A stretch of DNA of 64,000 nt, from NCBI GenBank assembly GCA_023213395.1, contig CM041465.1, positions 43,221,741 through 43,285,740 of the forward strand. Reading direction: 5' to 3'. This document shows, piece by piece, positions 62,331 through 64,000 of this stretch (the stretch's first letter is position 1; each line of letters starts with the position of its first letter). The notes under the pieces were generated by a model. It worked only from the letters and a program-made list of their open reading frames with translations, was not told the origin of the DNA and did no database searches. This stretch comes from Cycas panzhihuaensis (Eukaryota; Cycadophyta). Position numbers and translations under genes: made by a program.

Positions 62331-63100
62331 GTTTCTATGGTGGAGGAAGTTGGTTCTCTAATAAAAAATGCCATGTTGGAATTGGCTCAATTGCCTCCTA
62401 AGAAAAACCTTGTTGGTTGTAAGTGGATCTATAAGACGAAGTTTCGTTCTGATGGAGAGGTGGACAAGTATAAGTTGAGACTTGTTGCGCAACAATTTAA
62501 GTAGAAAGAAGGGATCGATTATGACGAGACATTTGCACTAGTCTCCAAAATGACAACAATCCATTTGATCCTTTCATTAGAAGCACAATATGGTTGGAAA
62601 TTACGCTAGATGATGTGAAATCAACATTCCTTAATGGAGAGTTGCAAGAGGAGATTTACATGGCACAGCTTCTTGGTTTCATTATGGAAGGAAAGGAGCA
62701 TCTTGTGTGCCATTTGAAAAAGTCACTCTATGGCCTGAAGCAAGTACCACATGGTTGGTATGCTAAGATCAATGCTAGATTGAAAGAAGAGGGTTTTGTT
62801 GTCACATATCTGGAGCAAAATCTATATATTTGAAGGAGGGAAACTTCAATAGTAGTTCTTGTGTTCTACATTGATGATTTGTTCATTGTTGGCAACTGTA
62901 ATAAGATTATTGTGGGAATAAAATCCAATTTAGGATCAACCTTTGACATGATAGATCCCGAGGCTCTACATTACTTCTTGGGCATTGAGGTAAGGAAGAT
63001 GGAAGACAATGTTTTGATGTTGCAAACAAACTATGCTAAGAGCCTACTTGAGAAGCTCAAGACGGAGGACAACAAACTTATTAGAATACCATGCACTAAA
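62331..63100 (+). pseudogene. Copia-5 reverse transcriptase
   Basis: LAQLPPKKNLVGCKWIYKTK-like wording (about 62380-62440), EGIDYDETFALVSKMTT (about 62510-62555), a one-base frame problem at about 62590, then DDVKSTFLNGELQEEIYMAQ, LKKSLYGLKQVPHGWYAKIN, a stop at 62834, FYIDDLFIVGN with the catalytic box YIDD at 62867-62878, and ALHYFLGIEVRKMEDN. Catalytic aspartates kept; three breaks. Confidence 0.87.
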
Positions 63101-63620
63101 GGTAGCAAGCTATTGAAGGATATGAAGAAGTCTATAGTAGATGGAACATTGTACAAACAATCGGTAGGGAGTCTCAACTATTTGATTCATACTAGGCCAG
63201 ATATTGTGTATGTTGTTGGATTGGTTTCTTGCTACATGTAAAATCCCCAGGAATCACATTGGGTTGCTGCAAAGAGGATTCTGAAGTATGTGAATGGGAG
63301 TTTACATGTTTGGTTTGGAGTACACAATTAGTTGGATATACTGATGTTGATTGGGGTGGAGATGTCAATGACTGTAAGCGCACTATTGGTTACATTTTCA
63401 GTATTGGCAATTGACCTATTTTGTGGCAGTCTAAGAAATAACAGGCAATTGCATTATCTTCCATCGAGGTTGAGTATCAAGGCCTATATGTTGGTATGAG
63501 GGAAGTTGTATGGTTGCAAGGATTACTTGATGTTTTGGCAATATAGAGTGGCACATCAGTTATATTGATTGATAATTAGAGTACCATTTGTTTGTCAAAG
63601 AATCTAGAGTTCTTGCTAAG
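63101..63620 (+). pseudogene. Copia-5 RNase H (broken, truncated)
   Basis: GTLYKQSVGSLNYLIHTRPD (63145-63205), a stop after SCYM, SHWVAAKRILKYVNGS, VGYTDVDWGGDVNDCKRT (first catalytic Asp), then stops and WQSKK*QAIALSSIEVEYQG (Glu in EVEY) and LIDN*STICLSKNLEF (Asp). It ends at LLR where the HARxKHI tail should begin. Confidence 0.85.
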
Positions 63621-63659
63621 GGTAATGTTTTATCTAGGCCTTATAACACTTCTTCTTAA

Positions 63660-63815
63660 TGTACTATTGTGAGGGTTATGTGTCATTTCCTCCTCTTTCT
63701 TATCTTGTGACACGTGGCACACATGCATTGAGTCTTGCCCAAGACCCATGTACATTGTACTGTATTTATAGAAGGTTATTCTTCATTAATGATCAATGAA
63801 TTGAGAATTCTTACA
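63660..63815 (+). repeat. LTR (3' part or whole) of Copia-6
   Basis: Ends GAGAATTCTTACA directly before a PBS, so the right edge is firm. The left edge is unsure: TGTACTATTGTGAGGG at 63660 or TGTTTTATC at 63626. A TATA-like GTATTTATAGAAGG lies at about 63763-63776. The partner LTR is outside the window. Confidence 0.7.
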
Positions 63816-63827
63816 TGGTATCAAAGC
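63816..63827 (+). other. Copia-6 primer-binding site
   Basis: TGGTATCAAAGC, one change from TGGTATCAGAGC, abutting the LTR end. It shows that a plus-strand copia element starts here; 63828-64000 would be its leader, with no coding sequence yet. Confidence 0.85.
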
Positions 63828-64000
63828 AGGGTTAGTTGCTTGTGTGAAAACAAACTCAGTAAAGATTCAGGAAGAGAAGTCTGATAGGTTTTTTGAGATA
63901 AACTAAAGGAGACTGAGTCTGATAGGCCTATGTTTTGGTGGAGATTGTTAATAATGAAAGTGTCAGGCAAACGAGAAGTGAACAAAATACAGGCGAAGTA

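Larger units (their letters stand above)
61640..63620 (+). mobile_element. Copia-5: decayed Ty1/copia fragment
   Basis: Plus-strand relic running from the C-terminal half of integrase through RT to RNase H, ending at wording equivalent to SKNPEFHAR (here SKNLEFLLR) at about 63618. The upstream half is absent and the tail is cut by the next LTR. Not closely similar to the other Copia elements in the window. Confidence 0.85.

Overview
This window is eukaryotic nuclear DNA from a land plant, most likely a seed plant with a repeat-rich genome. It is AT-rich and is almost entirely LTR retrotransposons. No bacterial features, rRNA, tRNA genes or CRISPR are visible. Many Copia LTRs abut a primer-binding site close to TGGTATCAGAGC (plant initiator tRNA-Met), and the polyproteins are of plant Ty1/copia and Ty3/gypsy type. 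The species cannot be named from the sequence. The only hint of a host gene is a 52-codon ORF at 7223-7381 resembling the start of a universal stress protein domain.

Layout: 1-1763 decayed Copia-1 (+), cut in its RNase H by Copia-2 (-, 1764 to about 6243). 6244-7554 AT-rich host-like DNA with the stress-protein-like ORF. 7555-13252 Copia-3 (-), complete with two LTRs, PBS, PPT and target-site duplication (TSD) GAGAC. 13258-15895 low-information DNA with two LTR-plus-PBS remnants. 15896-36640 Gypsy-Z (+), split by X1 (17462-32874, Copia, -), which is itself split by Gypsy-A (21329-31864, -): a three-level nest. 37064 to about 51850 Copia-Y (-), split by Gypsy-B (37714-48151, -) with exact TSD ATGCA. 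51851-53523 unidentified. 53524-60938 X2 (-), a relative of X1 with exact TSD GACCA. 60939-61640 unidentified. 61640-63620 decayed Copia-5 (+). About 63660-63815 the LTR of a further Copia element running off the window.

The most unusual content is the Gypsy-A/Gypsy-B family, about 10.5 kb and present twice. Reading 5' to 3' on the minus strand it carries: a charged N-terminal region; a capsid-like domain; four CCHC zinc knuckles; a retropepsin with DGG and GRPWL motifs; a SECOND capsid-like domain between protease and reverse transcriptase; RT; RNase H; integrase; an array of about 68-bp repeats with GTACGTA-centred inverted repeats; and a downstream ORF3 ending in a coiled coil. The second capsid-like domain, the hairpin array and ORF3 are each seen in both copies, which have different LTR subtypes and separate insertion sites, so they belong to the family and are not accidents of one copy.

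No element here looks fully autonomous: each has frameshifts, nonsense codons, active-site changes or deletions. Notable lesions are YVVD in Copia-3 RT, FLND in Gypsy-B RT, loss of the integrase core in X2, and in X1 an in-frame deletion that joins gag to the tail of RT.
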